This document shows, piece by piece, positions 9,433 through 18,858 of a stretch of 64,000 bases of DNA (position 1 is the first letter of the stretch; the number at the start of each line of letters is the position of its first letter). The notes beneath the pieces were generated by a model. That model saw nothing but the letters and a program-made list of their open reading frames with translations, searched no databases and was not told the origin of the DNA. The position numbers and the translations under genes were made by a program. The stretch spans positions 62,001 to 126,000 of the forward strand of contig SVOS01000004.1 in NCBI GenBank assembly GCA_015066245.1. Direction: 5' to 3'. Origin of the DNA: Oscillospiraceae bacterium (GTDB taxonomy: Bacteria > Bacillota > Clostridia > Oscillospirales > Acutalibacteraceae).

Positions 9433-9885
9433 TTAATCATCAATCCAATCGTTTTGATCACTTGAAATACAAGTAAGGTTAGATGCAGCTGCGATTCTGT
9501 TGACTGCGCTCTCAACACAGGTTAAGATTACATCCTCATAGTGCGTCAGCATGGAGTACTCCAGACAATGATTGGCGTCCTCAAAAGAATAGCCTCTGGG
9601 TACATTACGAAGAACAATCTGTACCTGCGAATAATTACCTACAGTGCAAATAGTTACAAAAAGAGAGCACAAGCCTCTTTCAGACAGAAAAAGCACTTTT
9701 CCGTCGGTCTCCATCTTTTTAAATCTGTAACGACAATTTACTATAGCAGCTTGACTATCGATGTTGTTGTATGCTAGCTCTTTTATGATTTCACGATAAA
9801 TAATTTCCGGAGATACATTAAAACGCATGTATTTTAGTGTTGATATGTTTGTAAAATAGCCTCGTTTTGTTAATCTGGGTCTCAT
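9433..9885 (-). CDS. hypothetical protein, 150 residues
   Basis: Unrecognised soluble protein with no signal peptide, membrane segment or metal motif. It is mixed alpha/beta, with a basic N-terminus (RPRLTKRGY), scattered Cys and a short acidic end (DQNDWIDD). I prefer the ATG at 9885 because GGAG lies 8 nt upstream; the ATG at 9891 would leave only 2 nt. It shares a terminator with the convergent HhH-GPD-like gene and belongs to the same AT-rich accessory stretch. Confidence 0.6.
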   Translation of the reverse strand: MRPRLTKRGYFTNISTLKYMRFNVSPEIIYREIIKELAYNNIDSQAAIVNCRYRFKKMETDGKVLFLSERGLCSLFVTICTVGNYSQVQIVLRNVPRGYSFEDANHCLEYSMLTHYEDVILTCVESAVNRIAAASNLTCISSDQNDWIDD

Positions 9886-10033
9886 TGCCATCGCTCCAAT
9901 CCTTTTTGTTTAATACTATCATAAGTATTCTTACAAATCAATGGGTATTTGATATAAGAACACATGATTACAGTGCACGTTTGTAAAAAAAAGTTAGATT
10001 GCCATATTGTATGAAATGTTGGTTTTACCTGAG

Positions 10034-10062
10034 TTGACAGTGGGTGTGTAAAGTTGTATAAT
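10034..10062 (+). promoter_or_regulatory. consensus sigma-A promoter of the polysaccharide locus
   Basis: TTGACA, 17-nt spacer, TATAAT: a perfect match to consensus, about 60 bp upstream of the first polysaccharide gene. The rest of the 237-bp gap (9886-10122) shows no other clear feature. Confidence 0.85.
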
Positions 10063-10122
10063 TTCTTATGTGTATATGCTAAAAACTGTAAATACGCTTG
10101 ATTAGGAAGTTGTGGTGTTTGG

Positions 10123-11082
10123 ATGGCTTTTTTTATAACTTTTTTACGTGCACTGTCGTCGATAATTATTACTAATTCGCATTATATCGGCGTATATCCT
10201 ACTGATATTATTGCAAATGGCGGCCTTTTAGGTAATGTTTTGTTTTTTGCAATTTCTGGGTATTGTCTTGCAAATGTCAGTCTTCCGTTTGGAAAATGGT
10301 ATGCAAAAAGATTTTTGCGTGTTTATCCTGCCGTTATTATTCTATCTGTTTTTTATGTCTTAATAGGAAAAATTAATGTTTCTGGCTTTTATGATTTTAT
10401 AGACACTTTTATCTATCCAACTAAATTCCATTTTATATCATCTATTTTAGTTTTGTATATTCCGTTTTATTTTGTGATGAAAATAGAGCCGCTAAAATCT
10501 CGAATACCGGTTGTTATTGCGGTGATTTTTTCTATCCAGATGTTAGTATATATATTGTTTTATGATAAAACTACATATCATATTGATAGTGTTTATGAGT
10601 ATATGGTTAAGTTTTTATATTTTATAGCAATGCTGATGGGGGCTTATGTTAGAGTTAATGATATAAAATTTAGAAGTAAAAGTAGAATAATTAATGCTGT
10701 TTTGATTTTGCCCTTAGGTGCAGCATATTTTGCGAGTAAAATGTTTTTTGTCAAATTTTCTAATAACACAACTGTTTCGCAATTTCAAATAATTAATCAG
10801 ATTATTCTATTGGCATTAGTTTATTATATTTTTGTCTTTACTGCGGGCATGGACAAAAAATTAGAAAAGTTACCTGGAACGATAAAGTCCATTATTAATT
10901 TTATAGGTTCGATGACACTTGAAATATATATGGTACAAGATGTGTTGGTACCGCAATGCAATATTGGGGCATTTCCTATTAATTGGATCTTTATTACACT
11001 TGCAATTGCTATCGCATCTTTTGCTTTACATCTTGTCTCGGATAAAGTGATCTCAAAGATATCTAGAATTGTTAGGATGTAA
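10123..11082 (+). CDS. membrane acyltransferase (acyltransferase 3 family)
   Basis: Multi-pass membrane protein (about ten hydrophobic segments, 319 residues), probably O-acetylating or otherwise acylating a glycan on the way to the surface. The N-terminal segment FLRALSSIIITNSHY holds the family's conserved His. FFAISGYCLAN and KRFLRVYPAVI match the LFFxISGFxL and KRxxRIxP signatures. The N-terminus is a few residues shorter than in most relatives and the RBS is weak, so the start is uncertain. First gene after the consensus promoter; epsG-like follows at 36 bp. Confidence 0.82.
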   Translation: MAFFITFLRALSSIIITNSHYIGVYPTDIIANGGLLGNVLFFAISGYCLANVSLPFGKWYAKRFLRVYPAVIILSVFYVLIGKINVSGFYDFIDTFIYPTKFHFISSILVLYIPFYFVMKIEPLKSRIPVVIAVIFSIQMLVYILFYDKTTYHIDSVYEYMVKFLYFIAMLMGAYVRVNDIKFRSKSRIINAVLILPLGAAYFASKMFFVKFSNNTTVSQFQIINQIILLALVYYIFVFTAGMDKKLEKLPGTIKSIINFIGSMTLEIYMVQDVLVPQCNIGAFPINWIFITLAIAIASFALHLVSDKVISKISRIVRM

Positions 11083-11118
11083 TTTACTTAATTGTTTGTT
11101 AAGGGAAAGGAGGAAAAA

Positions 11119-12225
11119 ATGACTGTTTGTTTGATTATGTTTGCATATGTAGGCGTTTTTGGTTACTTAATTCAATATTATCATAATAATGGTAAAAACC
11201 CAAAATACGATAGCAAAATATCATTATTTGGAGCTGTTTTGGTGTTTGCTTTACCAGTGTTTTTTATTGGAATGCGTACTGATTTTGGTGACACTCACGC
11301 TTACATTACTGATTATAATGAGTTAAGTTTGGACTTTTCACAAATTTGGGAAAACAGACAGGATACCAAAGGTATCGGTTTTGATATATATATGTATATA
11401 ATCAAGCGATATATTTCCTCTGATTATAATGTGTTTCTCATGATTACTGCCTGTATTCAAGCTATAGGTCTTGTAAAACTGTATTATAAATACTCAATAA
11501 ACTATACATATAGTGTTCTGTTGTTCTTTCTTTCTATGTCTTTTACAAATATGATGAACGGAATGAGACAGTTCTTAGCAGCATCAATTATATTTTTGTT
11601 TGTTGATTATTTATTTAAAAAGAAAGCATTGGCGTTCATTTTTATTGCTCTTATTGCTTTTTCTATACATGCTTCTGCCATAGTGTGGATTCCTATTTTC
11701 TTTGTAGTACAAGGAAAGCCTTGGAATATTAAAATGATTTTTTCAATGTTGTTGGTTGTTGTTGCTATTTTTACACTGGATACATTTACGGATATATTGT
11801 CCGATTCATTAGAAGGCACGAATTATGAAGGGTATACAAATCAGTTTGCGAAAGACGATGGAGCTAGCTTTATTCATACAATTATAGCAGCAATCCCCGC
11901 TTTGTTGGCGCTATGGAAACGAAAGGATATAGAAGCTAAAGGAAGCAATATCGTGTTTATTTTGATCAATTGTTCTATTGCTGCAACGATGATTAATTTG
12001 TTAGCTAATTTTACGAGCGGAATATTGATTGGTAGAATTCCAAGCTATTTTACTCCGTTTGGTTATGTCTTGTTGCCATGGTTGTTTGAGAATGTAATGG
12101 AGGATAAAGATAAGCGGTTAGTTAGAAGCTTGTGTTTGATTTTTTATTTGTTATATGCGTTATATTATATGTATTCGCAAGGAACTTTTTACATGAGCGA
12201 AAAGCTCGGAATAAGTAATTACTGA
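11119..12225 (+). CDS. EpsG/Wzy-like polysaccharide polymerase
   Basis: Polytopic membrane protein (about 10 segments, 368 residues) of the EpsG type, thought to polymerise repeat units at the outer face of the membrane. Typical marks are IGMRTDFGDTHAY with the R/D-rich loop after the second helix, the long loop ending GIGFDIYMYI, and NGMRQFLAASI in the middle. The start is the ATG at 11119 preceded by AAAGGAGG at 5 nt. A terminator follows, closing a two-gene unit with the acyltransferase. Confidence 0.85.
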   Translation: MTVCLIMFAYVGVFGYLIQYYHNNGKNPKYDSKISLFGAVLVFALPVFFIGMRTDFGDTHAYITDYNELSLDFSQIWENRQDTKGIGFDIYMYIIKRYISSDYNVFLMITACIQAIGLVKLYYKYSINYTYSVLLFFLSMSFTNMMNGMRQFLAASIIFLFVDYLFKKKALAFIFIALIAFSIHASAIVWIPIFFVVQGKPWNIKMIFSMLLVVVAIFTLDTFTDILSDSLEGTNYEGYTNQFAKDDGASFIHTIIAAIPALLALWKRKDIEAKGSNIVFILINCSIAATMINLLANFTSGILIGRIPSYFTPFGYVLLPWLFENVMEDKDKRLVRSLCLIFYLLYALYYMYSQGTFYMSEKLGISNY

Positions 12226-12230
12226 TATCT

Positions 12231-12281
12231 AAAAAATCCCCTGTCTCAAGGAAATATTCGCTGTGAGACGGGGATTTTTTA
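12231..12281. terminator. terminator after epsG-like gene
   Basis: AAAAAATCCCC(T)GTCTCA pairs with TGAGACGGGGATTTTTT with one bulged T. A-rich and T-rich flanks make it work in either direction. Confidence 0.85.
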
Positions 12282-12360
12282 TGTTGTGCGTAAGTAATGA
12301 ATACTATCAATATGAAGTTGAATTAACAAGCGTAATGCTGTTCTGGGGTTCCTTTATTAG

Positions 12361-12389
12361 TTGACATTAGTATGCTTATATAGTAAAAT
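12361..12389 (+). promoter_or_regulatory. sigma-A promoter of the glycosyltransferase operon
   Basis: TTGACA, 17-nt spacer, TAAAAT. The non-coding stretch 12282-12565 holds this promoter, a second weaker TTGACA at 12432, and a leader of about 170 nt. No other gene is visible in it. Confidence 0.65.
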
Positions 12390-12565
12390 ATATAAGGAAT
12401 AATATAAAATATTGTGTATATTTGTCGGGTATTGACAGTTTTAGATTGGTTATTATTAATTTGATGATGACTGATTATTTTGTTTTTTTATTGTAGTGTT
12501 TTGTACATTGTCTTTACGATGTTAATGTATCATAATTAATGTGTTTTGGAATTACAGAGGTATAT

Positions 12566-13684
12566 ATGATTAAAGTATTATTTTTAATTCATGATTTAGG
12601 ACAAGGTGGAGCCGAGAAAGTGATGGTTAATCTTGTTAATAATATGGATAGTACGAAATATGATATTACTGTAATGACACTTTTTGGTGGAGGCGTTAAC
12701 GAACAGTTTTTATTGCCACACATCAAACGTTGCTCAGTGTTTAAAAAAGCTTTTCCGGCTAACAGCAAGATAATGAAACTTTTTACTCCTACTTTTTTAC
12801 ATAAGTTTTGTATAAAAGAACATTACGATGTTGAAATTTCGTATTTGGAAGGACCTTCTGCAAGGATTATTAGTGGTTGTCCTAATAAAGATACTAAATT
12901 AGTTTCTTGGATTCACTGTACTATGCGATCTGAAGATGATGTAGCTAATGGTTTCAGAAGTTACAAAGAAGCTAATTTGTGTTACAACAAATTCGATTTT
13001 ACAGCCTTTGTTTCGCAAGGTGTAAGAGATGCATTTACTAAATTTAGTGAATATCGCGGTAAAACACGAGTTTTATATAATACCATTGAATCAGATGTAA
13101 TCGTTAGCAAATCAAAAGAAAAAGTTGATAATTTAGATTCTGATGTTACAAAGATTGTTGCTACAGGAACATTAAAACAAGTAAAAGGATTTGACAGACT
13201 GCTTAGAATTGCAAAAAAACTCAAAGAAGACCATATAAGATTTCATCTATATATTTTAGGAAGAGGCCCTATGCAAAACGAGTTGGCAGAATATATTACG
13301 AGCAATAATCTTGACGATTTTGTTTCTTTATTAGGTTATGATACAAATCCATACAAGTATGTGTCAAAGTGTGATTTGTTTGTTTGTTCAAGTTATTCAG
13401 AGGGGTTTTCTACTGCTGCTACTGAAGCTCTAATTGTAGGAACACCTGTTATTACAACAGAAGTATCCGGCATGAAGGAAATGCTTGGTGAGAATAACGA
13501 GTACGGAATCGTTACAGAGAATAGTGAAGAAGCTCTTTACAAAAGTATAAAGAGACTTCTTACTACTCCAAATATGTTAGAAGATTACGCAAAACGAGCA
13601 AAAGAACGTAGTTGTTATTTTAGCAAAGATATAACAACCCGTGAGGTTGAGAAAAGTATTAGTGAATTGATAGGGGATATATGA
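12566..13684 (+). CDS. glycosyltransferase family 4 (GT4)
   Basis: Retaining GT-B glycosyltransferase acting on a lipid-linked sugar at the cytoplasmic membrane face. The N-terminal domain opens with LFLIHDLGQGGAEKVMVNL. The C-terminal domain has LYILGRGPMQNEL and the EX7E donor-site region SEGFSTAATEAL followed by VGTPVITT. The start is the ATG at 12566 (AGAGG 5 nt upstream), giving 372 residues; an upstream in-frame ATG at 12539 has no RBS. Acceptor and donor are unknown. The stop overlaps the next GT4 gene. Confidence 0.88.
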   Translation: MIKVLFLIHDLGQGGAEKVMVNLVNNMDSTKYDITVMTLFGGGVNEQFLLPHIKRCSVFKKAFPANSKIMKLFTPTFLHKFCIKEHYDVEISYLEGPSARIISGCPNKDTKLVSWIHCTMRSEDDVANGFRSYKEANLCYNKFDFTAFVSQGVRDAFTKFSEYRGKTRVLYNTIESDVIVSKSKEKVDNLDSDVTKIVATGTLKQVKGFDRLLRIAKKLKEDHIRFHLYILGRGPMQNELAEYITSNNLDDFVSLLGYDTNPYKYVSKCDLFVCSSYSEGFSTAATEALIVGTPVITTEVSGMKEMLGENNEYGIVTENSEEALYKSIKRLLTTPNMLEDYAKRAKERSCYFSKDITTREVEKSISELIGDI

Positions 13685-14751
13685 TGACGGTTTTACAGGT
13701 TTGTGCATTTGCAGCACCCACAGCTGGTAATTTTATTCCGGCTTTATTAAAATTAGAAAATAGACTCAAAGAGAACAATGTCAATACCATTTATGCTTTT
13801 CCTGAACGAGCCAAAGATAAAGATTGGTGTATTAAAATTCAGCAGTATGCGAAAGTTTATTTTTTACCTGAGGCTAATGCAAGAATTAAATATGAGACAT
13901 ATAAAATATTTAAAAGAATATACAAAGAAAATAAAATCGATATAGTACACTCTCATTTTGAATTGTATGATATTCCTTCAACAATGATGGCTCCTAAAGG
14001 TGTCAAAATTTTCTGGCATTTGCATGATGCTATAAAAGAGTTGTATGAAAAAGCAGACAGAAAACACCGTATTCTTTATAAGTTGCAATATGGTTTTTGT
14101 GGAAAAAAAGCCAGAATGTTGACAGTGTCACAAAAGCATGCTGATTTTGTGATTGATTTAGGTTTTTCAGCTAAAAGTGTGCATTATATTCCTAACGGTA
14201 TTGATTTAGACCGAATAGAAAAGAATGGGTTAGCAACATCGCAAAAAGACTTTTTAATGTTTGGCTGGGAAGTGTATAGAAAAGGAGTAGACATTTTAGT
14301 CGAAGCAGCTAAAGAAATAGAAGTACCATTTAAAGTTATGTTGGTAGGACATGATGTGTGTAAAGCATATTTGAATGAAGTTTCTGCACCTGATTCAATA
14401 GTTTATACAGAACCGGTAAAAAACATAAATGAATTGTATAGCAAAAGTTATGCATTTCTTCACATCAGTAGAGCAGAGGGTCTTTCTTATGCATTACTTG
14501 AAGCAATTTATTATGGATTGCCTATTATTTGCAGCGATATACCTGAAAATATGTTTGCAAAAGAATTCAAAAACGTTTTCTGGATGAAAACAGGTGATTA
14601 TCATAGCTTGAAATCAGTAATTCTTGAGTTATTGAATAATCGGAATGTAGTTAAAGCTCAAGATGTTGAGTATAATCGTTCAATAATTGAAAAAATGTAT
14701 TCTATGGATGTATGGGTGGATAATATTTTGAGCTATTATTTTCCAAACTGA
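13681..14751 (+). CDS. glycosyltransferase family 4 (GT4)
   Basis: Second GT-B enzyme of the locus (356 residues). Features include a DIVHSHFELYD segment in the N-terminal domain, YIPNGIDLDRI at the domain junction, FGWEVYRKGVDILVEAA and the EX7E motif SRAEGLSYALLEAIYYG. The stop of the preceding gene overlaps the start, where ATGATG leaves two possible initiators 3 nt apart. Together with the other transferases it should add one sugar of the repeat unit; specificity cannot be read from sequence. Confidence 0.88.
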   Translation: MMTVLQVCAFAAPTAGNFIPALLKLENRLKENNVNTIYAFPERAKDKDWCIKIQQYAKVYFLPEANARIKYETYKIFKRIYKENKIDIVHSHFELYDIPSTMMAPKGVKIFWHLHDAIKELYEKADRKHRILYKLQYGFCGKKARMLTVSQKHADFVIDLGFSAKSVHYIPNGIDLDRIEKNGLATSQKDFLMFGWEVYRKGVDILVEAAKEIEVPFKVMLVGHDVCKAYLNEVSAPDSIVYTEPVKNINELYSKSYAFLHISRAEGLSYALLEAIYYGLPIICSDIPENMFAKEFKNVFWMKTGDYHSLKSVILELLNNRNVVKAQDVEYNRSIIEKMYSMDVWVDNILSYYFPN

Positions 14752-14784
14752 TTTATGGTGTAGAAAGTTTTGAGGTTATCGAAA

Positions 14785-15756
14785 ATGAAGATTTCTGTTA
14801 TAGTGCCGGTATATAATAGTGAAAAGTATTTGTCTGACTGTATAGAGAGTATAGTTACACAAACATATAGTAATCTTGAGATAATTCTGATAGACGATGG
14901 GTCAACTGATAGTAGTCCGTATATTTGCGATGAATTTGCAAAGAGGGATGACCGCATAGTGGTTATTCATCAACAAAATGCGGGTGTATCTAACGCAAGA
15001 AATAAAGGTCTTGATATTGCTACCGGAGAAATCGTTACTTTTGTTGATAGCGACGATACTATTGATAGTGATATGTATGATTTTTTACTCAATTTAATGA
15101 TTGAAAATGATGCTGATATTACTCATTGCGGCTACAAACATATATACGCAGATAGCATTAAGCTTGTAAATGATACTAAAAAGATATATAAACATAATAG
15201 CATAGAGGCGTTAAGATGTTTAATTGGTGGATTTTTGTTTGGCGGTAGCCTTTGCAATAAACTGATAAAAAAAGATGTTGTTGGACAGGTTCGACTTGCA
15301 AATGATGTAAAGATAAATGAGGATGTGCTATTTTGTTTTGAAGTGTTTATGAATTCAAATGTGATTGTTTTTGCTGATTATCCTAAATATAACTATCTTT
15401 CAAATGAGTCATCGACAACTGAAATAAAAAAACAAGAGAAAGCATATGCAGACAGATGTTTTGTTAACAAAATTATGTTTGAACGCATGGCTGGCACAGA
15501 ATTATGGAATGCTGCCGGTAGTAGATACATAAGTTCACTTTTGGCGTATTATCGGTTTTGTAATAGCTATAACAAGAAAAAAGCGAAAGAAATAAAATCG
15601 ACAATATTAACTGTTTTTGAGCAGGTTGATTGCAAAAGCAAGAGTTTAGTGATTTCTGTTAAATTGTTGAAATTTAATGCATTAGCTTATCGAGTTGTTT
15701 ATTCTATTTACAACAAATTCAGAAAACCGGATTGGGATATACCTCTATCAAATTAA
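14785..15756 (+). CDS. glycosyltransferase family 2 (GT2)
   Basis: Inverting GT-A enzyme of 323 residues. The N-terminal signature is ISVIVPVYNSEKYLSDCIES. The nucleotide-sugar region is IDDGSTDSS, the DXD-type motif FVDSDDTID, and NAGVSNARNKGL lies before it. The start is the ATG at 14785 (GAGG 9 nt upstream). The next gene begins 37 bp after its stop and encodes a paralogue with the same N-terminal layout, suggesting an old duplication. Confidence 0.88.
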   Translation: MKISVIVPVYNSEKYLSDCIESIVTQTYSNLEIILIDDGSTDSSPYICDEFAKRDDRIVVIHQQNAGVSNARNKGLDIATGEIVTFVDSDDTIDSDMYDFLLNLMIENDADITHCGYKHIYADSIKLVNDTKKIYKHNSIEALRCLIGGFLFGGSLCNKLIKKDVVGQVRLANDVKINEDVLFCFEVFMNSNVIVFADYPKYNYLSNESSTTEIKKQEKAYADRCFVNKIMFERMAGTELWNAAGSRYISSLLAYYRFCNSYNKKKAKEIKSTILTVFEQVDCKSKSLVISVKLLKFNALAYRVVYSIYNKFRKPDWDIPLSN

Positions 15757-15793
15757 GGTGTTTGCACTAATACTATCTAAAAAAGGTGAGCAA

Positions 15794-16780
15794 ATGAAAA
15801 TATTAGAGCCGAAAATAAGCGTAATTGTGCCAGTTTATAAAGTTGAAGATTATCTGGACAGATGTGTCAACAGTATTGTTAATCAAACATATCAAAATCT
15901 TGAGATAATACTTGTAGACGATGGTTCTCCTGATAAATGCCCTGAGATGTGTGATGTATGGGCTCAAAAAGACGATAGAATAAAGGTTATTCATAAAACA
16001 AACGGCGGTGTATCAGAAGCACGAAATGTCGGGTTAAGTAATGCAAACGGAGAATATATTTCATTTGTTGATAGTGATGATTGGATAGATAACTTTTTTT
16101 ATGAACGCCTTGTTTCAAAATTGAATAGTAGCGGGTGCGATATTGTCGCATGTAGATATCTTAAGGTTGCTTCTAAAGAAGAATCTTGTATTGATTCTAA
16201 TGATTCTTATAATACCAGAATTATTGATAACTATGAAGCTATGAAAGATGTGATATCCGGTGACATAGTCTGGCAAGTTATTGTTAATAAAATATATAAA
16301 AAAGAATTGATTAGCAATATACTATTTGAAGTAGGAAAACGACACGAAGATGATATGTGGACATATCAGGTTGTCGGATTATCTCATAATATTGCCATTG
16401 TTGATTATGTAGGATACTTTTATTATCAAAGAAAAGACAGCTTTATGTGTGATAGATATAATCTTAAAAGGTTGGATGCATTAGAGGCAAAAACGCTAAG
16501 ACAACAATATATAGAGGAATATTATCCTGATTTATCAATTCCGGCAAAAGCAGATTTATTGGGCTGTTGTATGTTTGCGTGTCAATCCGTGATTAGATTC
16601 ATGGAAAGCGAAGAGAAGCAGAAGGCAAAACAGGTTATTATAGAATGCGTTAAAAAATATAGTCTTACTAAACAAGAATTGGCATTGTTCTCAGGAAAAA
16701 AACGATTTTGGCTTAATTTTGCTTGTAAGAATTTTTTTATGTGTTGTAGAATTAGAAATTTGTTACGAATAGGTTTTTGA
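15794..16780 (+). CDS. glycosyltransferase family 2 (GT2)
   Basis: Paralogue of the upstream GT2 (328 residues): ISVIVPVYKVEDYLDRCVNS, VDDGSPDKCPEMCD, TNGGVSEARNVGL and the DXD-type FVDSDDWID. The start is the ATG at 15794, with AAAGGTGAG 3 nt upstream. A candidate start further upstream would run back into the previous gene and lacks support. Cytoplasmic catalytic domain with a hydrophobic C-terminal end that could sit on the membrane. Confidence 0.88.
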   Translation: MKILEPKISVIVPVYKVEDYLDRCVNSIVNQTYQNLEIILVDDGSPDKCPEMCDVWAQKDDRIKVIHKTNGGVSEARNVGLSNANGEYISFVDSDDWIDNFFYERLVSKLNSSGCDIVACRYLKVASKEESCIDSNDSYNTRIIDNYEAMKDVISGDIVWQVIVNKIYKKELISNILFEVGKRHEDDMWTYQVVGLSHNIAIVDYVGYFYYQRKDSFMCDRYNLKRLDALEAKTLRQQYIEEYYPDLSIPAKADLLGCCMFACQSVIRFMESEEKQKAKQVIIECVKKYSLTKQELALFSGKKRFWLNFACKNFFMCCRIRNLLRIGF

Positions 16781-16797
16781 ATATGGAGAGCAAAAAG

Positions 16798-17688
16798 ATG
16801 TATAAATACAAAATTACGGTTTTTACACCTACATATAATAGAGCATACATAATCGGTAATTTGTATGAATCTTTAAAAAAGCAGACTTTTACGGATTTTG
16901 AGTGGGTAGTTGTAGATGATGGCTCTAACGACAATACTGAACAACTTTTTGATGAGTGGCTTAATATTGATACAAAGTTTAGCATTAGGTATTATAAAAA
17001 ACAGAATGGTGGTAAACATACTGCCATCAATAAAGGGTTGGAATTGGCTGAAGGAAAACTATTTTTAACAGTAGATTCTGACGATTACTTAACAAATGAT
17101 GCGTTAGAAAAAATAGTTCAATGGGAAAATGAGTTGCATGATGATAAATATTGTGGCGTGTCTGGAAACTTGGGAGTATCGACAGGTGAAACTCCTAATA
17201 CCATTTTTAAAGGTGAGTATGTAGATTGTACTGCACTTGATAGATATGGTATTATTGATGGCGAAAGGGCTTTTGCTTTTTACACAGATATTCATCGCAA
17301 GTATTTGTATCCTGTGTTTGAAAACGAAAAATTTATGACAGAAGCAGTCACATGGAATCGTATGGCAAATGATGGATATAAAATGAGGTTTTTTAGCGAT
17401 GTGATATGTATATATGAATACCAAAACGACGGATTAACAAAGACGGGTAGTTCAGTGTTTATAAACAATCCCAAAGGCTATGGTCTGTGGTTAAAAGAAA
17501 AATCTAAATTCATGAAAGATTCGTTAATTAAAAGACTTAAGATGTACTATACATTTACTTTTGACTTGGCAAAATATTATGATTCGAAAACTATTGCAGA
17601 TTGCATAGGTGCACCGAGTCTGTTGATAAAGCTATTTACGTGTATATATAAATTGAAATATAGAAAAAGCGATAATAAGGTGAGATAA
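16798..17688 (+). CDS. glycosyltransferase family 2 (GT2)
   Basis: Third GT2 of the operon, of a different subgroup: ITVFTPTYNRAYIIGNLYES, VVDDGSNDNTEQ, NGGKHTAINKGLELA and the DXD-type TVDSDDYLT. The NGGKHTAxNKG form is common in capsule-type transferases near pyruvyltransferases. I chose the ATG at 16798 (GGAGAG 7 nt upstream), giving 296 residues; ATG 16783 and TTG 16777 are alternatives. The stop overlaps the start of the pyruvyltransferase gene by one base. Confidence 0.85.
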   Translation: MYKYKITVFTPTYNRAYIIGNLYESLKKQTFTDFEWVVVDDGSNDNTEQLFDEWLNIDTKFSIRYYKKQNGGKHTAINKGLELAEGKLFLTVDSDDYLTNDALEKIVQWENELHDDKYCGVSGNLGVSTGETPNTIFKGEYVDCTALDRYGIIDGERAFAFYTDIHRKYLYPVFENEKFMTEAVTWNRMANDGYKMRFFSDVICIYEYQNDGLTKTGSSVFINNPKGYGLWLKEKSKFMKDSLIKRLKMYYTFTFDLAKYYDSKTIADCIGAPSLLIKLFTCIYKLKYRKSDNKVR

Positions 17689-18857
17689 TGTTTACTTTTT
17701 ATGCACATACAGGAAGCGAAAATCACGGATGTGAAGCTATTGTTAGAGCTTCTGCAAAATTGCTGGGAAATGAAATCACTCTTTTTTCAGTTAACCCTGA
17801 ACAAGATATTTTCTATGGTGCAGATAAGGCTATTACTGGTGTTATTAGAGATGAAAATGTTGGTTTTGGAAAATTTACATATCCGGGTATTGTATCCAGA
17901 ATTCAAACTAAGCTGACAGGATCTATTAATAAAAGCGTTTATTATCAAAAGAAAAAGATGTTTGATTCTGTAAAAAAGAATGATGTTGCTTTTTCTATAG
18001 GTGGTGACAATTATTGCTATCCGGGAACGGAGTATTTGGCGGCTCAGAATTGCGGTTTTCATAAGAAGGGAGCAAAAACAGTTTTATGGGGATGCAGTGT
18101 AGAACCTGAACTGTTGGAAGATAAAAACATAGCAAAAGATATAGCTTCGTATGATTTGATAACTGTAAGAGAGAGTATTTCATATAATGCTTTGAAGAAA
18201 GTGAACAAAAATACTGTGATGGTGTCTGATCCTGCTTTTGTTTTGGATAAAGTAGAATTGCCTTTGCCGAAGGGATGGAAAGTTGGAGATACTATTGGTA
18301 TTAATGTGAGTCCTTTGGTAATGGATAGTTCTAAAAACTCATCTATGGTATATGATGCGTTTGTAAAGCTTATTAAATATATTGTTGAAAATACAGACTC
18401 TAATATTGCGTTAATACCCCATGTTGTTTGGAAAAGCAACGATGACAGAGTTGTATTGAATAAGCTTTATGATGAGTTCAAGTGTACTGAAAGAGTTTTT
18501 ATGATTGAAGACCATAACTGTATGGAGCTAAAGGGATATATTTCGCGTTGTCGTTTCTTTATCGGTGCAAGGACTCATGCTACTATTGCAGCATATTCAA
18601 CTTGTGTTCCTACTTTGGTTTTAGGTTACTCAGTTAAGTCAATAGGTATTGCTACAGATATTTTTGGCGCATCGGATAATTATGTACTTCCTGTTCAGTT
18701 AATGGATAATTCAGATCAGCTTGTGGATTCATTTAAATGGATTTTGAATCACGAGCAAGAAATGAAAGGCCATTTGAAAAAGATGATGCCGAACTATATT
18801 AGGAAGGCATACATAGGAAAAGAAGCAGTGGATAAGCTTGTTAATGGAGGTAAGTGA
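17688..18857 (+). CDS. polysaccharide pyruvyl transferase family protein
   Basis: Predicted to add a pyruvate ketal from PEP onto a sugar of the repeat unit, giving a charged polymer. The N-terminus YAHTGSENHGCEAIVRA matches the family's NxGDxA-like opening. SIGGDNYCYPG and the C-terminal RCRFFIGARTHATIAAYS with TLVLGYSVKS are hallmark motifs. Length 389. Its start overlaps the preceding GT2 stop (ATG within ATAATG). The family co-occurs with FrhB-like proteins, as here (20419-21609). Confidence 0.88.
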   Translation: MFTFYAHTGSENHGCEAIVRASAKLLGNEITLFSVNPEQDIFYGADKAITGVIRDENVGFGKFTYPGIVSRIQTKLTGSINKSVYYQKKKMFDSVKKNDVAFSIGGDNYCYPGTEYLAAQNCGFHKKGAKTVLWGCSVEPELLEDKNIAKDIASYDLITVRESISYNALKKVNKNTVMVSDPAFVLDKVELPLPKGWKVGDTIGINVSPLVMDSSKNSSMVYDAFVKLIKYIVENTDSNIALIPHVVWKSNDDRVVLNKLYDEFKCTERVFMIEDHNCMELKGYISRCRFFIGARTHATIAAYSTCVPTLVLGYSVKSIGIATDIFGASDNYVLPVQLMDNSDQLVDSFKWILNHEQEMKGHLKKMMPNYIRKAYIGKEAVDKLVNGGK

Positions 18858-18858
18858 G

